This document shows positions 12,200 through 23,970 of a DNA stretch of 64,000 bases, in pieces; positions within the stretch are counted from its first letter, which is position 1; each line of letters begins with the position of its first letter. This stretch comes from Branchiostoma lanceolatum. Its lineage: Eukaryota > Chordata > Leptocardii > Amphioxiformes > Branchiostomatidae. The stretch covers positions 7,321,501 through 7,385,500 of the forward strand of contig NC_089727.1 of the NCBI RefSeq assembly GCF_035083965.1, in the 5' to 3' direction. A model generated the notes under the pieces. The model was given only the letters and a program-made list of their open reading frames with translations, was not told the origin of the DNA and did no database searches. Made by a program: the position numbers and the translations under genes.

Positions 12200-14779
12200 G
12201 TTGGTCGATTTAATCTAGAAAAGGAGAGAAAAAGCAATGAGCCATACAAGGCGTTTTGCGATAAAACTTAAAAAGATTAACAACGCATGTTCGTTCGGTA
12301 TGTAGACCATTGGCGGAGGATAGCAAAATTTTTTCTTTTATTTCAAATCAGACGAAAAGAAATGCGCGCTCCGATGTCATCCACAAAGTTTACTTCTTGT
12401 GGCCTCATGGGTTACGACATTCTGACATGAAGTAGCTGTCCTCATGCTGAATACAGTCTTTGTGTTGTGCCGTGGGCTTGTCAGGTCTAGATAGATGTCA
12501 TGACTGACAGACAGTTCTCAGAACGGCGCAGTAACTGCAGTGTCGATGACTTTTATCAACGGAGGTGCGATCAGCTATGACGTATGACTTCATACAGGTC
12601 TCCTTAAAGATTCAAAATTGAACTCTTCCAATATCTCGATGGTAAAGCCGTAGGGTATCAGGAGAAGTCGGCCCCGGGCCCTATAGTTAATCAGGATAAG
12701 TCGAAACCAAGCCCCTAATATGACATGGATCAGCAAACAGAACAGAAAACCGTTAAGGTCTATGTGAGAAGTAAAATATTTCTACTGCCAAACATGTCGT
12801 CTCACTAGTACTGTAACTCATGATGGGCAAATTTTACCGAAGTTTTGAGGCTATGCAGGTCGTTCCCCAGTAACTTGTAACAAGGAGGTTCTATCATGAC
12901 CATGCAGTTCGGTTGCCTCAATGCATTTTCTTAAACTTATAACTGTTAAAAATAGGCTAAGACCAAAAAACATGTTGAGCTGCTAAACATTTAATTCCAT
13001 CAGTTATAACAGTCATAGAAGAACATAAGAATGGGGTCCCCTGACTTGTCCCGTTGACGTTGTGCCCTTGGGAATGGCACTTAACATGAATTTCCTCACT
13101 TAGGTAAAAATGAGTACCTAGCTTCGGTTAGGGACGTCCCTCGGATTGGGCGTTAAATGGAGGTCCCGTGTGTGAGGAGAGGCCTTCCCGGTGTGAGTGG
13201 ATCAAATATATCCGTCCGGATATGCAGCTTGTACTGTTCAATACAAACCCGGTATGCTACGCCATGAGGCCGTTTACTCGATTTGGCATGCAATAGAAAC
13301 TAAGCAAGCAAAGCATTGCGACTTCGTGAAAGAGCGTCGATATAACAAACAAAATGGCGTCGCCGGCGCGAAAAATGTTTTGACAGTCAAAATAATGTGC
13401 CGAGTAAGTACAGTGGCATCTTACTTCATCTACAATGACTCTCGCTTTCAAAGTTGTATATGTACGGTCAAGTTTTTTAATACATGATACATGAGTGCAG
13501 GCTTATAATACAAGATTTTTCTAATTGCATAATGCATAATGAATATAAATTTTTCTGTGCCACTCAAAAATCGAATACTAGGAAACCTATATTGTAAACA
13601 ATTGATTAGGATCTCTCTCATTGTTGTATAATGTACAGTCAACAATACTAGAAATTAACACCACGCACAGCACGTCCAGGATCAGAGATACCAAACAAGG
13701 AAATCCTTCTGCAGTACATGGGTCAACCACCAGAGGGCCTAGAATCACACCAGGTTCGAAACACCTACCCACATACCAAATACTGTATCATCACAGTCCA
13801 TGCAAAGGTTCTTGCGATATTCCGCCGGATACGCAAACAAAAACACAAAGAGAGAAACGACGCTGCAGGTCCAACCTAATAGGAGGCGCAAGCAAATTTA
13901 CACCACTTCACGCTTATGTCAACTCCTAACGTACCTAGTCTGTGTTGTGTTTACACAATCTCTCGCTGGCGGAGGTTGATGACCCCCTCCCGTTTCAAGG
14001 GGCGGTAACCATCGGGCCGGCGACTAGGATCAGGCTACTACTAGAGCTCTAGGCTACTACCGTGCCTACCACCTAAAAAATCACAGCATGTCTATATACA
14101 AAAAATGCTGCTGCAGTACCAAGGTCAACCACCAGGATGCCCAAAATCTACCTTCACTGTCGGGTTTACCCCACCTACCTACCTACTAAATACCATCGCA
14201 ATCCATCCAGCGGTTCCTCAGATATATCCCAATACATCATCCATTTTTCTTTGAGGTAAAAACGGTGATACTGGAAATTTGACACTTCAGCTGCCGAACG
14301 GTGGGCAATGATAAAACGGGACTTGGTGATGCCATGAGAAAGAGAGGGAGGGGCTTTCTGATGACAGACAAAAACTATTCCTTATAATACCTGGGGACTG
14401 TGATGTAAACACAAATGGGCTCCTATGAAGGGTGTCAAAAGCATACAAGTAACGTTATATCGGCTTACCATGTGTTTTTCTAACTACAGAAATACAGAGA
14501 AAGCCACATTCCACAGTTACAAAATTCAAACTAAATCCAATCTTTCCCACGACACCTCAAAATAGATCTGGTGATCGTCGTGAGATCTAACATGCACTGT
14601 TTTATTTACCAACAAGAGTTCTACGACCTCATACCTTCGTCAAATGATTTTGACCTTTATGACTGACGTATTAGGAGTGTTTTTCATCAATCATCAATCA
14701 TACCAGTTGACCCTCTTCACCCAAATAACATAAGTTGTCCAAACCTCCTTGTTATGACTATGAGCTTAACAAAGAAGGT

Positions 14780-15380
14780 TATGCCAACATTTATCATCAA
14801 TTATGCAAATAAGCTCCCTCCTTATTAGCATAATTTGATTCAATGGTGTTCACATTCACACAACTTCCTAATGCCACAATTATGAAATTGCCGTCATTTA
14901 CTAGTATGGAATTATAGTAGTTTCTCATTAATTATGCTAATTAGGCCCACATTTGCATATTTCCTATCTATCAACATTCCTCTCTTCCTTAGTTACAAAT
15001 GTCACATATTTGAATAGTCATATCATGGAACACAGCAGATTTTTAAAATTGCCTCATTAATTATGCGAGTTAGAATTTGATTTGCATAATTATCATCCAA
15101 TCATACAAAGCATCACGTAAGCTATCTACATACCAAAAATCATGACCATCCATCAAGACCATCTCGAGTTATAGTTTTTCTCATTAATTATGTCAATGAG
15201 GTTCTCATTTGCAAAGCTGATATCTATTAATATTTCTCTCTTCCTCAGTTACATATGTCACATGTTTAAGAGTCCTATCATGGAAATTGATGGATGTATA
15301 AACTTTCCTCATTAATTATGCAAATTAGATACTGATTTGCATAATAAGTATCTAATCATGTACATCAGCACTCAAGCTAT
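14780..15380. repeat. Repeats with 'attaattatgcaaattag' unit
   Basis: The phrase 'ctcattaattatgcaaat' with 'tttgcataatt' about 25 bases later recurs near 14800, 14935, 15055, 15185 and 15310, with other conserved words between. It is related to the array at 5391-6440. Confidence 0.65.
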
Positions 15381-18110
15381 GTACTTACAGAAATTTATGA
15401 CCACCCACCAAGCCCTTCTTGAGTAATTCCCTTTCACAGTCTGAAGCAAAACCTGCCCCTGCTATAGCCAACCCATAGGTCTGCTTGGAGACTACCTTAC
15501 CATTATGCCTACAGCTGGCTCACAGCCAATTTGTGTAACTGACGTTTCCTGCCCTCAACATGACCCCTCAGGACCTCCTTACCCTATGCATGACGCCTTG
15601 GAAAAACAGAGCCCACACGTACACATACTTCAGCATACAATGTAACACATTTTTACACTTTTCTCGTTAATTATGCAAAACACTTCGCCCAAAATCTAAT
15701 CATCTTGAGATTTCCCACATACACACCGACACACCAACTACGACAACAAACCATCCAGGCGTTCTCGACTTATTCTGTTCACTAACAGACACACAGACAA
15801 GCACCATCGAATAACCTTGTCGACGAAACCATTTCGTCGACGAAGGTAACTAGGTCAACTTGTGGCCATTTTGGAGACTAACGTTATATCTAAAATCAGA
15901 AGATTAATAAGTGTCATATGTCGCCACTTCGAGGCCTTTTAGGTTCGTGTGATACTTAGCTATTCCCTCGCATTGAAACGCATACCTGAATGGCCCTCGT
16001 ATATATCCTTCCTTGCTATTGTACAACAGTTTAATCAACGGACTCTTTTCTAGCTGAAATACAGCAAAGCTGCCTTTCAACAATTTCTGACATACAAGAT
16101 GTTACGTAAAACGTATATGCCAGTCAATCTTGAAAGAGTCAAATGCCCTTATCCACGTCGCCCGCGGCCGCTTTTTGACGTAAAATGCACAGCATGGTAG
16201 GAAGGCACCATGTATTTTTCAATGCTTGCAACTTGGTGCAAACTCTATAACGTTGGGTAACATAAATTCGCGGGGTACTTAAATTCGCGATTTTTCGAAA
16301 ACGGGGTATTTAGGGATATGTGCTAGATGCAACATAAGTAATACCGCTAGAAATGCAAACCTGACAGACTAACGTGTTCAGAACATTGTCTGAAAAGCTT
16401 CGATAAGCATGCATTAGAAGGCGACGAGGTCAAAAACTCTCCGTCCCTTATTGGAACAGTCTGAGGGCTTCGTGGGAGAATTACACAACATGGTTGTCGG
16501 CTGGTCTATAAGACAAATGTCACATCCGATTCCTGCTAAACACAGTTATTTACAAGACAACTTATTACAATCTCTTTTGCTAACCTGCAACTGGATTCTA
16601 AGTGTGATCAATCATCAAAACTCCTCTCTGTTGCTACAACCTACGGCACGTGTATTTTCCCGCCGCCATATTGTTAACCAGAATCCTGTTGTCAAGCAGA
16701 CGACAAAGGTTTGTGAGGAACACTTTTTTGTCTAAATGTTGCGTGTGATAGTGGACTGAGGACGATATTTTCCTCAAAGTTTGCTCCTAACACAACAAGG
16801 AACACATGGACATAGTAGTATTACCATTGCTACGGCATCCAGCTAACTTTCCATGAATAATGTAACGTTACACGTTGCCATGACGGTGGGGATCTACTTT
16901 GAGTGACGTTCTACCGACTCAACAAACGGGATATTGCCGAAGGCCTGATGTATGCGGTACGGCCGTTTTTTCGTGTATTTTTTTACTTGGACACGTCTAT
17001 ATCCATAGCACTCTCCTCAAGCCAAGGACGGTACGAATAGCTGCTGTATAAAATGTAATTAGCGGTAAGATATTCAAGACGAATCTTCTCTTCCGAAATA
17101 ATGTTCACACCTGTCCGACAACACCGTCATTGTGCGTGCGGCGGACGGTACTTTAAAGTTGAAATATTATGGTGTCAGCACGACTAGAGACAAAATCTAC
17201 CATATATGTGATTAGTGCAAAGATAGTACATGATACTGACAGAATAATAGAAAAAAAGGATGGTTTATTGTTCTGCTAGATTGATTTCAGTCAACCATTA
17301 TCGGAAAAATGGCGAATTCATGTTACCCAACGTTAGAAACAATAGCTAAAATTGACCACACAACGTTAAACGTCCTGACCTGATAGTTTAGCTGTCGTGC
17401 CTCCTTCCTGGGAACACAAAGTTCAAAAGAGACCGTATCATGTGCGCAGCAAGAGTTATTCTAGCTGTCTACGTGGATCATGGCACCACTCAGGAGTTGC
17501 CCATTTGGCTTGTAGGGTGGTTATGACATTTATAGCACAGTGTTTGTATGTGTCTATTCTGGCGTTGATGGTTTGAAATTTGAGATGGTGGCACCCCCGG
17601 GTGCACCCCTGGGTTGGTGTCAGTAAACTGCCAGCGTTTACATCAATATGGTTGCTAACTAGTTTGTAGAAAAAAGTGAGGCGGGCGTTCCTCCTCCTTT
17701 CGGAGAAGGTTATAGTGCTATTGTTACAGTGGTATCATGTGCTGGAGTTGTATATCTTCCCCACAGATTCTGGTTCGCGATGTGCACACGGTAGAAAATC
17801 CTGAACCTGGTACGATTTCTGGCTCAGAAAAATGTCCGAAAATCTGTGATCAAAAAAGTACCGGCCTTATACACGGGTACTCCACAGGTCACAGTGTCAG
17901 TGTAATGTACATACTCAGTCTGGACTAAGTCTACACAGTAGAGCTGACCAGTGTACAACAAGTGACCTTTTGTCCGAGTCACTCAGAGGTCAGGTTGTAT
18001 AATTTGTTTGTCGGCAAAACGGTAAACGTGAAAACACCACTTTTGTTTGTACAAGACCGGACTGATAAATTTATTTACTAGTAACTCATACCTGGACCCT
18101 TACTCTTATC

Positions 18111-18208
18111 ATTTACACACGCGTTTTTTTAGTCGACTCGGGACTGTGCTAGGAGAAGTCTAGGCCACTTAAGTCCCGAGTCGACTCCCAAAACGTATGT
18201 GTAAATCG
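18111..18208. mobile_element. Short inverted-repeat (MITE-like) element
   Basis: An inner inverted repeat, 'agtcgactcgggact' (18131) and 'agtcccgagtcgact' (to 18186), is nested in an outer one, 'tttacacacgcgtttt' and 'aaaacgtatgtgtaaa'. The whole could fold into a stem of about 45 bases with an internal bulge. No coding sequence. Confidence 0.6.
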
Positions 18209-20608
18209 GGCTTTGTGTGTAAATCGGCCTATCGTGTTCGATATGTGGCTTTACATCCCATCTGAGAGGACATCCTTGACCAAAGTGAGGTACTAATTCT
18301 TACACGAGTGGTGCTAAGTGCAAGGGAAAGTTACGATGAATAAATAAATAAATGACAGACTTTTATTGTACGTTTGACAATAATCATTGACATGAATGAA
18401 TAAATTGTACGTTTATACAAGCTAGGTACAGGTCATGCTGACAAAGCAGAAGTGCAATTGCTGTGATGTTAAAACGTAATATCTTACTACAACTATATAC
18501 TAATCAATATACGATGTACAGGTTTAAGTACTTCTCGCTTCTTAAGACAGTTGTAGATGTATGAGCATGGAGCTTAAGATACACGGTTTGACTAGTTCCA
18601 TGAGGAATACGATTTTTTTCTGTTTGCTACCTAAATATATCGAAAACTAAGAAACTTATCTTGTATACTATTGAAGAGCATATTTCTATCACTGTTGTGT
18701 ACTGCGCAGTCAACAGTTAACACTCGCACGCATTACTCATGAGTAATGTCCAAAGATGGAATCCATTGTACGGTCAGATACAATATCAAGATGTATGCAA
18801 TCAAGAAGCTTGTATCACAAAGTGTCCAAAAAGGTGACATAAGCCCGAATGACCTAGTTGTACATACATTTGTATGTAGCAAAGGTAAAGTAAAAGTTAA
18901 TTCATGTATCAGTTCACTTATAGTTATGTCCATTTCAACTCACCAAGAGGGTTGTTATTGTCCTAATTTACAAATGATTTGAGTCTATTGTAATTATTTG
19001 TGTGAAAGATTTCATACTTAAGAAATATTTTGAATGTGATTTCAACTTTATAAATTTTTCTCCGGTTTCCTAAAATTTTAGAAATATTCATCATATGGAA
19101 TATGATATTTCTAACAGTTTCTGAATAATGGTAACAGCATTCTACCATTATTTACAATTTCCTACCGTTTTTTGCAATTATTTGTAACATCTTTACAAAT
19201 AGGTCAGAGGGCTGGGAAGAAAGCAATTCAAACATCCTTGCGAAGTATAGGGAAGAATGCTTTCCACAAAGGACCCAACAGTGTCCCGCAGTGAAGTCTA
19301 AAGATGTACAAAAGCAGACAGAAGGGACAGATTAGCACCTACTTTTATGGGGGCAATCACAATTCTACCATTGTTAACCATTTTCTACCATTTTTTGCAA
19401 ATATTTCTGAAAGTGAAAGAATCACATCGATGTTTAGAAATCATTCTAAATAAAGAGATTTTTGTACAGCTCCTTTCAAAATATTTCTAAATTATCTAAT
19501 CGACTTCAAATAAATTCATATTTTCATATTTGATCTTTTAGAAAAAAATTTAAGTATTGTCAGTTAGATATTGTTTTATTAGAATTTTTTCTAAATTATT
19601 ACAAATATTGTTATAAAACCCTCTTGGTGACTTGGAATGGACTCTAAGCTACATCATGTTTTCCACCGTAGTGTTCCTTGATTGATGCAGAATGTGGTTT
19701 ACCATTAGTAACATTTATGCTATTTTCATTTACAGAATATTATTCTGCCACAAAAGGAGTTTTTTTTCTGTAGATAGTAACAGATTTTTTAACACAGGTT
19801 CATTTTGTAATGCTTATTAAGACAGGTTCTCAATGATGATAATAATATTAACTTGCAAGTTTGACCAGTATTGTCTGATTAGTAAAGGTATTTTCGCTGT
19901 TTTCATTGACGTGGAAAATTAGCAATGTTACAGTTTTTCCCTGTATCAAATCTAAGCAAGGAGGTTCTCTCTATATCCTCCTTGATTTAAGTAATACATG
20001 TATAATTGATATCAATGGAAATTGGTACAAGAACGGTAACTAGTGGAATGGGGGTGTTACACAAAGCATACATTTGCACACCTTACACGCGCAGAAATTT
20101 TGTGCGGTCAGAAAGAAACTTACGGGAAGCTCGCAGCGAATCGGCCAAAGTGGTAGGACTGAAGGAAGACTGAATGCGGCTGCAGGATGTTTCAACTACT
20201 GCAGCAACAGAAAACAGTGGTCTACTACTACTACACGCGCAATGTTTGGGTTGACCCAACTAGCTACTTTTGATTTTCTGTAAAAAGATGTTCTATGACA
20301 GTTTAGACACTTTCCTTTCTTTCGATGATATATTCACTTTTAAGCCTTACTTTTAATCAGTACCATTTTTAAGCATGTTAATTTGCACAGCACAGCTTGC
20401 AGGACTATAGGCAAAATGAAAACAATGTCTACATATGTCACTTATTTTTACTGAAGGAATATCGGAAGAGAATATCTCTTTCTCTCGCTAACCGATTCAT
20501 TGGTAATTGTCAATGAGTACACTTTTGGATCGTGCTGCATTAACTATATATCCTTAACCAGCATGCCGCAACTTACATACCAGTGTATCTACATATGCAT
20601 TATACAAG

Positions 20609-22149
20609 TCACTTTTTGCTGCTAAATGGATTCGAAATACTCGGCAAAGAGATTCTCCAACTCCCAGAAGAACGTGATTTTGATGGGTCCAAGTACATGA
20701 ACGCTAGTTCGCCATCAGATGGGTCCTCGTATATAATCACATCAATCTGCGGAACCCCCATCTTATCTTCATAGAACGTTTTTGTCATGTAGTTTGGCAC
20801 CTTAAAACCCAGAACGCTCTCATCGAGGGCATAGGTATACCCCACATCTAACTTTCCATACCTGAGCACCCCAAGGATTTTACCACGATACATAGGGTAC
20901 TTCTTTTTCAGTTCATCTACGTGGTTCCTCAATCGATCTTCTGTTTCTTGTCTTTTCCTGGCTTCTTCTGATCCTGGGTTCTTAGTGTGTCCTTTCTCGG
21001 GTAGCACGGACCAGTATGGGACGTGAGCCAGTCCTGTAACTTTGTCTTGAGTTCCATATGGTGGTTCTGTGCGTGGCTGGGTTGCCCGATGATCAGATCC
21101 CGTCATTTGGTTGGTTGGTGTTGCCCGAGGTGTCGACTTTTTTTGCATGCCTCTGTCGTCACCGTTTGGGGCTGCATAAGATGGCGCTGAAATGGGCTGG
21201 CTGGCGGCTGAAGCATTTGGCGCTAACACTGGGTCTTCTTGCAGGTTTCGTGGCGGCGGTTTCGGATCTCTGCCCCCTTGATCGGTTGTTTTCGGGGGAG
21301 GTTGAACCGTTGGTGAGAACGGTTTGTCCAGCCCATCCTTGCCAGCTCCGATGGCGCGTAGGTACTTTTGGAACGCTTCCTCGTGTACGGGATGGAAACT
21401 CTTCCCCCACGAGAACACAAACCCTCTTCTACCGTTGAGATACTCATCCTCAAACTGTGGCGCGACTTTGTAGCGAACCCAGTTAGAGACAACCTTCGTG
21501 TCTGCCGCCGAAGACTTTTCGTCTCCGCCAATCACAACAAGGACTCGCCCTGAAATGTAGAATATAAAATATTAGTATGTATCCTACTCAGATAAATAGC
21601 CGTTGGCAATATGCCCTGTACTTTTCCTGTGGCCTACACATGTACAATTGCATCTTTACTCTTCATTCATTTTCACGGGGTTTGTATTCTGGGGTTGGAA
21701 TGGAAGTGAGGTTTGCGCGATTTTTAAGTTTAATTGGCCGAAAACATTCTGTAGCACAAAAATACACGTGTCATGATTTTGCAGGTGGAGAGGCACCGTG
21801 ATAACCACGAAACGCACGCATTGTAAAATAAGGTACATGCCTACTTACCGTTGGTGGCCTCTCGTAGAGCCCTATGGAGAACCGCATAGCCAATTCCAGC
21901 ATTCTTCTCGTTTATGGAAAGACGGGACTCGTGGGCATTGAGAACCAGAATGGCGCACAGAAGTTGTTTTCCTTTCACTTCCTCGCTGACCTCTGCCAAC
22001 TTCGGGAGCGAAAAACTTATTCGCTCGATACTCGTTTCAATACGGGTGGCTTGAGACGATTTCTTGACCAACTCTTGCACGGAATCTAGAGGGTACGTCT
22101 CGTCACAATTTATGATGAGGACGTCGGTAGATTTCGCAGAGGACGCCAT
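20609..22149 (-). CDS. Unrecognised two-domain protein next to GTPase cluster
   Basis: Two minus-strand exons, 21849-22149 and 20609-21549, joined in phase (GT-AG, intron phase 1), give 413 residues. The frame stays open upstream only through a GTG; the first ATG at 22149 has a fair Kozak context (GTCATGG). The N-terminal 150 residues look like an alpha/beta fold. Strand-like 'DVLIIN', 'LCAILVLNAHESRLS' and 'RVLVVIGGDE' alternate with helices, ending near 'FVFSWGKSFHPVHEEAF'. Next comes a long Pro/Gln/Ala-rich linker without structure. The C-terminal domain of about 110 residues starts with a charged helix ('SEEARKRQETEDRLRNH') and ends in a Ser-rich tail. I do not recognise either domain. 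The alternation of strands with His residues recalls caspase-like or Rossmann folds, but no catalytic dyad can be assigned. Confidence 0.75.
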
Positions 22150-22848
22150 GACTGCGGAGGCTAGTGTGGTCGCTCGCTTGCTCACTCTCTCCACGACCGT
22201 GAAGCGAAGTGTTCTGTCTGGAAGCCTTACGTCACCGAAACCACCATGGCATGTGATACTGGCTCTGAGCCAAGTTCCCTATGAGTGCTTTCGTCATACT
22301 ATTTTAAACACAGCATACGACTGCTGCGTGGAACGTTCGAGAAGTAATTTCACCAAAGACGATTTAACCGATTCAATTTTCAAACTTGACTCCATACATG
22401 TATGTGTCCAAACTGCAACCACGAGTATAAAGGAAGTGTCAATGTATTGGACAATAATAATAATATTTTACATCCTGGTAAATGTACTGATCACGCACTG
22501 TACACTACGGTGTTCTTTTTTGTTAGACTCAGCTGAGTACCACAGTATTGTTTGCATGGCCACGGCTTTCGGTATAAATTTTTCTGAAAATGAAAGAATT
22601 TTTGTTAAGGCGATCGGTGGCCGATGTTACTAACTAATATCTGTCTGGGGGATAGCTACTTTTGCATTCTTGACCTTAATATATGTACCGGGTACCAATT
22701 TTTGGTGTGATTTATTTGCACAGAGGACAAGCTACTGCAGCTGCCTTCAAACGCTTATGCATAAGAAGCACGTTCTTTCCTAAAGCTGTTGAAAGTTGTA
22801 ATTTCAGTTGCTCTAAATCGACCACTTTACTGTGACCCGCCCAACCGC

Positions 22849-22870
22849 CGCCCCCCCCCCCCCCCCCCCC
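22849..22870. repeat. Poly-C tract
   Basis: About 20 consecutive C residues, upstream of the unrecognised gene. A potential G-quadruplex or i-motif former. No other feature attached. Confidence 0.8.
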
Positions 22871-23803
22871 GCTGACACGCGCCCATGTTCTCCTGGCTTG
22901 ACCCTGTCGTGTCACATTGTACATCCTACGAATCACGTATGCCAGCAACGTCTTACCCTTTTTGAACGCACTGAATCGGCAGGTTATAGCTAATAGCCCG
23001 TCATTACCTTTGAATTATCTGTTCTTCAATCTTTGTAGGGATCCTTACACTATATGGATTCGTTATATCCTACTTTGTATTCTGCATGGTCGCCGTTTTT
23101 GTTTTGCCTTCGTTTTTTTAGATCATGTGCTGTTTTCGTATTACTACCTCTTTCTGGATGCTAACGTCAGGGACTATATATAAATGACTAAAAGGGGATG
23201 AATGTCTAGAAATTCAGAAGATAAAAGCCTGTCTGTACTCTGTAATCTCGAAAGGCCTTGTGTCACAGTGATTTCACCACACGCACACACAAACACACAC
23301 ACTACATGACTAAACACTGAGCAATGAATACAATCACACAGACACTGAGGAATAAGGGCTTTTACTTTCGCCATGTTTGATAGGCTAAAATCGATAATGT
23401 TGACTGTATGCTTCATTCCAATCCAGTGGACATGAAACTGTATTTCAAACCTGTAGCGGAAGTGATCTTTAGTTACGGAGACCTACATTTAGCATTTGAG
23501 ATTAGCAGCCGAATCGGTCAAGGCTGCATGCTTTCTGAAACTTTCAAGACAGGATATTTGTCTTTTTTCTTTCTTTTATTAAGAATCAAAAGCATAATGG
23601 AATGAACACACATGCTGAAACTGTCATTTTGTTAAATGTACGCTTCATAGAAAATAAGTTGAATGATGAAATGCCATAAACGTACTTGTTTCAACAGAAG
23701 TACACCTGTCGTCTTATTGTGCTATTTGTCAATATATACCCCTAGTGGTTTCCCTCAGTGTTGTCAGGAATGACAGGCTAGGCTCTCTGAATTTAAAGCT
23801 TAG

Positions 23804-23809
23804 TTTATT
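23804..23809 (-). terminator. Candidate polyadenylation signal, IFI44-like gene A
   Basis: Minus-strand AATAAA (plus-strand TTTATT) lies about 165 bases past the stop codon at 23971. It is a plausible 3' end for gene A, but the hexamer is common in AT-rich DNA. Confidence 0.45.
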
Positions 23810-23970
23810 AGTGAAATGCAGATAGTGTCTATCGTGGAATGGTGAGTAACATCAATAATGTCAAGATCATCTTTGTCCTAACAACCTATTTGCTTCAAGC
23901 CGATATGTCCAACTATCTCTATGTTGTTTAATTTGATCACATTGAGAGGAAGGAACATGCAATACACAGT

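Larger units (their letters stand above)
12215..20608. other. Intergenic, repeat-rich, no gene seen
   Basis: The missing 5' UTR exon and promoter of the phosphotransferase gene should lie here, but I cannot place them. Positions 13650-15810 hold several copies of the 'gcagtaccaaggtca' repeat and of the 'aattatgcaaat / ttagcataattt' repeat. Positions 18111-18208 form an inverted-repeat element. Positions 18960-19630 are AT-rich with repeated 'atttttctaaattattt'-like words. All open frames are short and none shows family features. Confidence 0.55.

Noticed and set aside
21058-21531. Open frames on both strands over the unrecognised gene
   Set aside because: They are shadows of exon 2 (20609-21549), which joins in phase to exon 1 and has the better composition.
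22064-22633. 189-codon plus-strand open frame
   Set aside because: Antisense to exon 1 of the unrecognised gene, with no domain features. The remainder reads through AT-rich flank.
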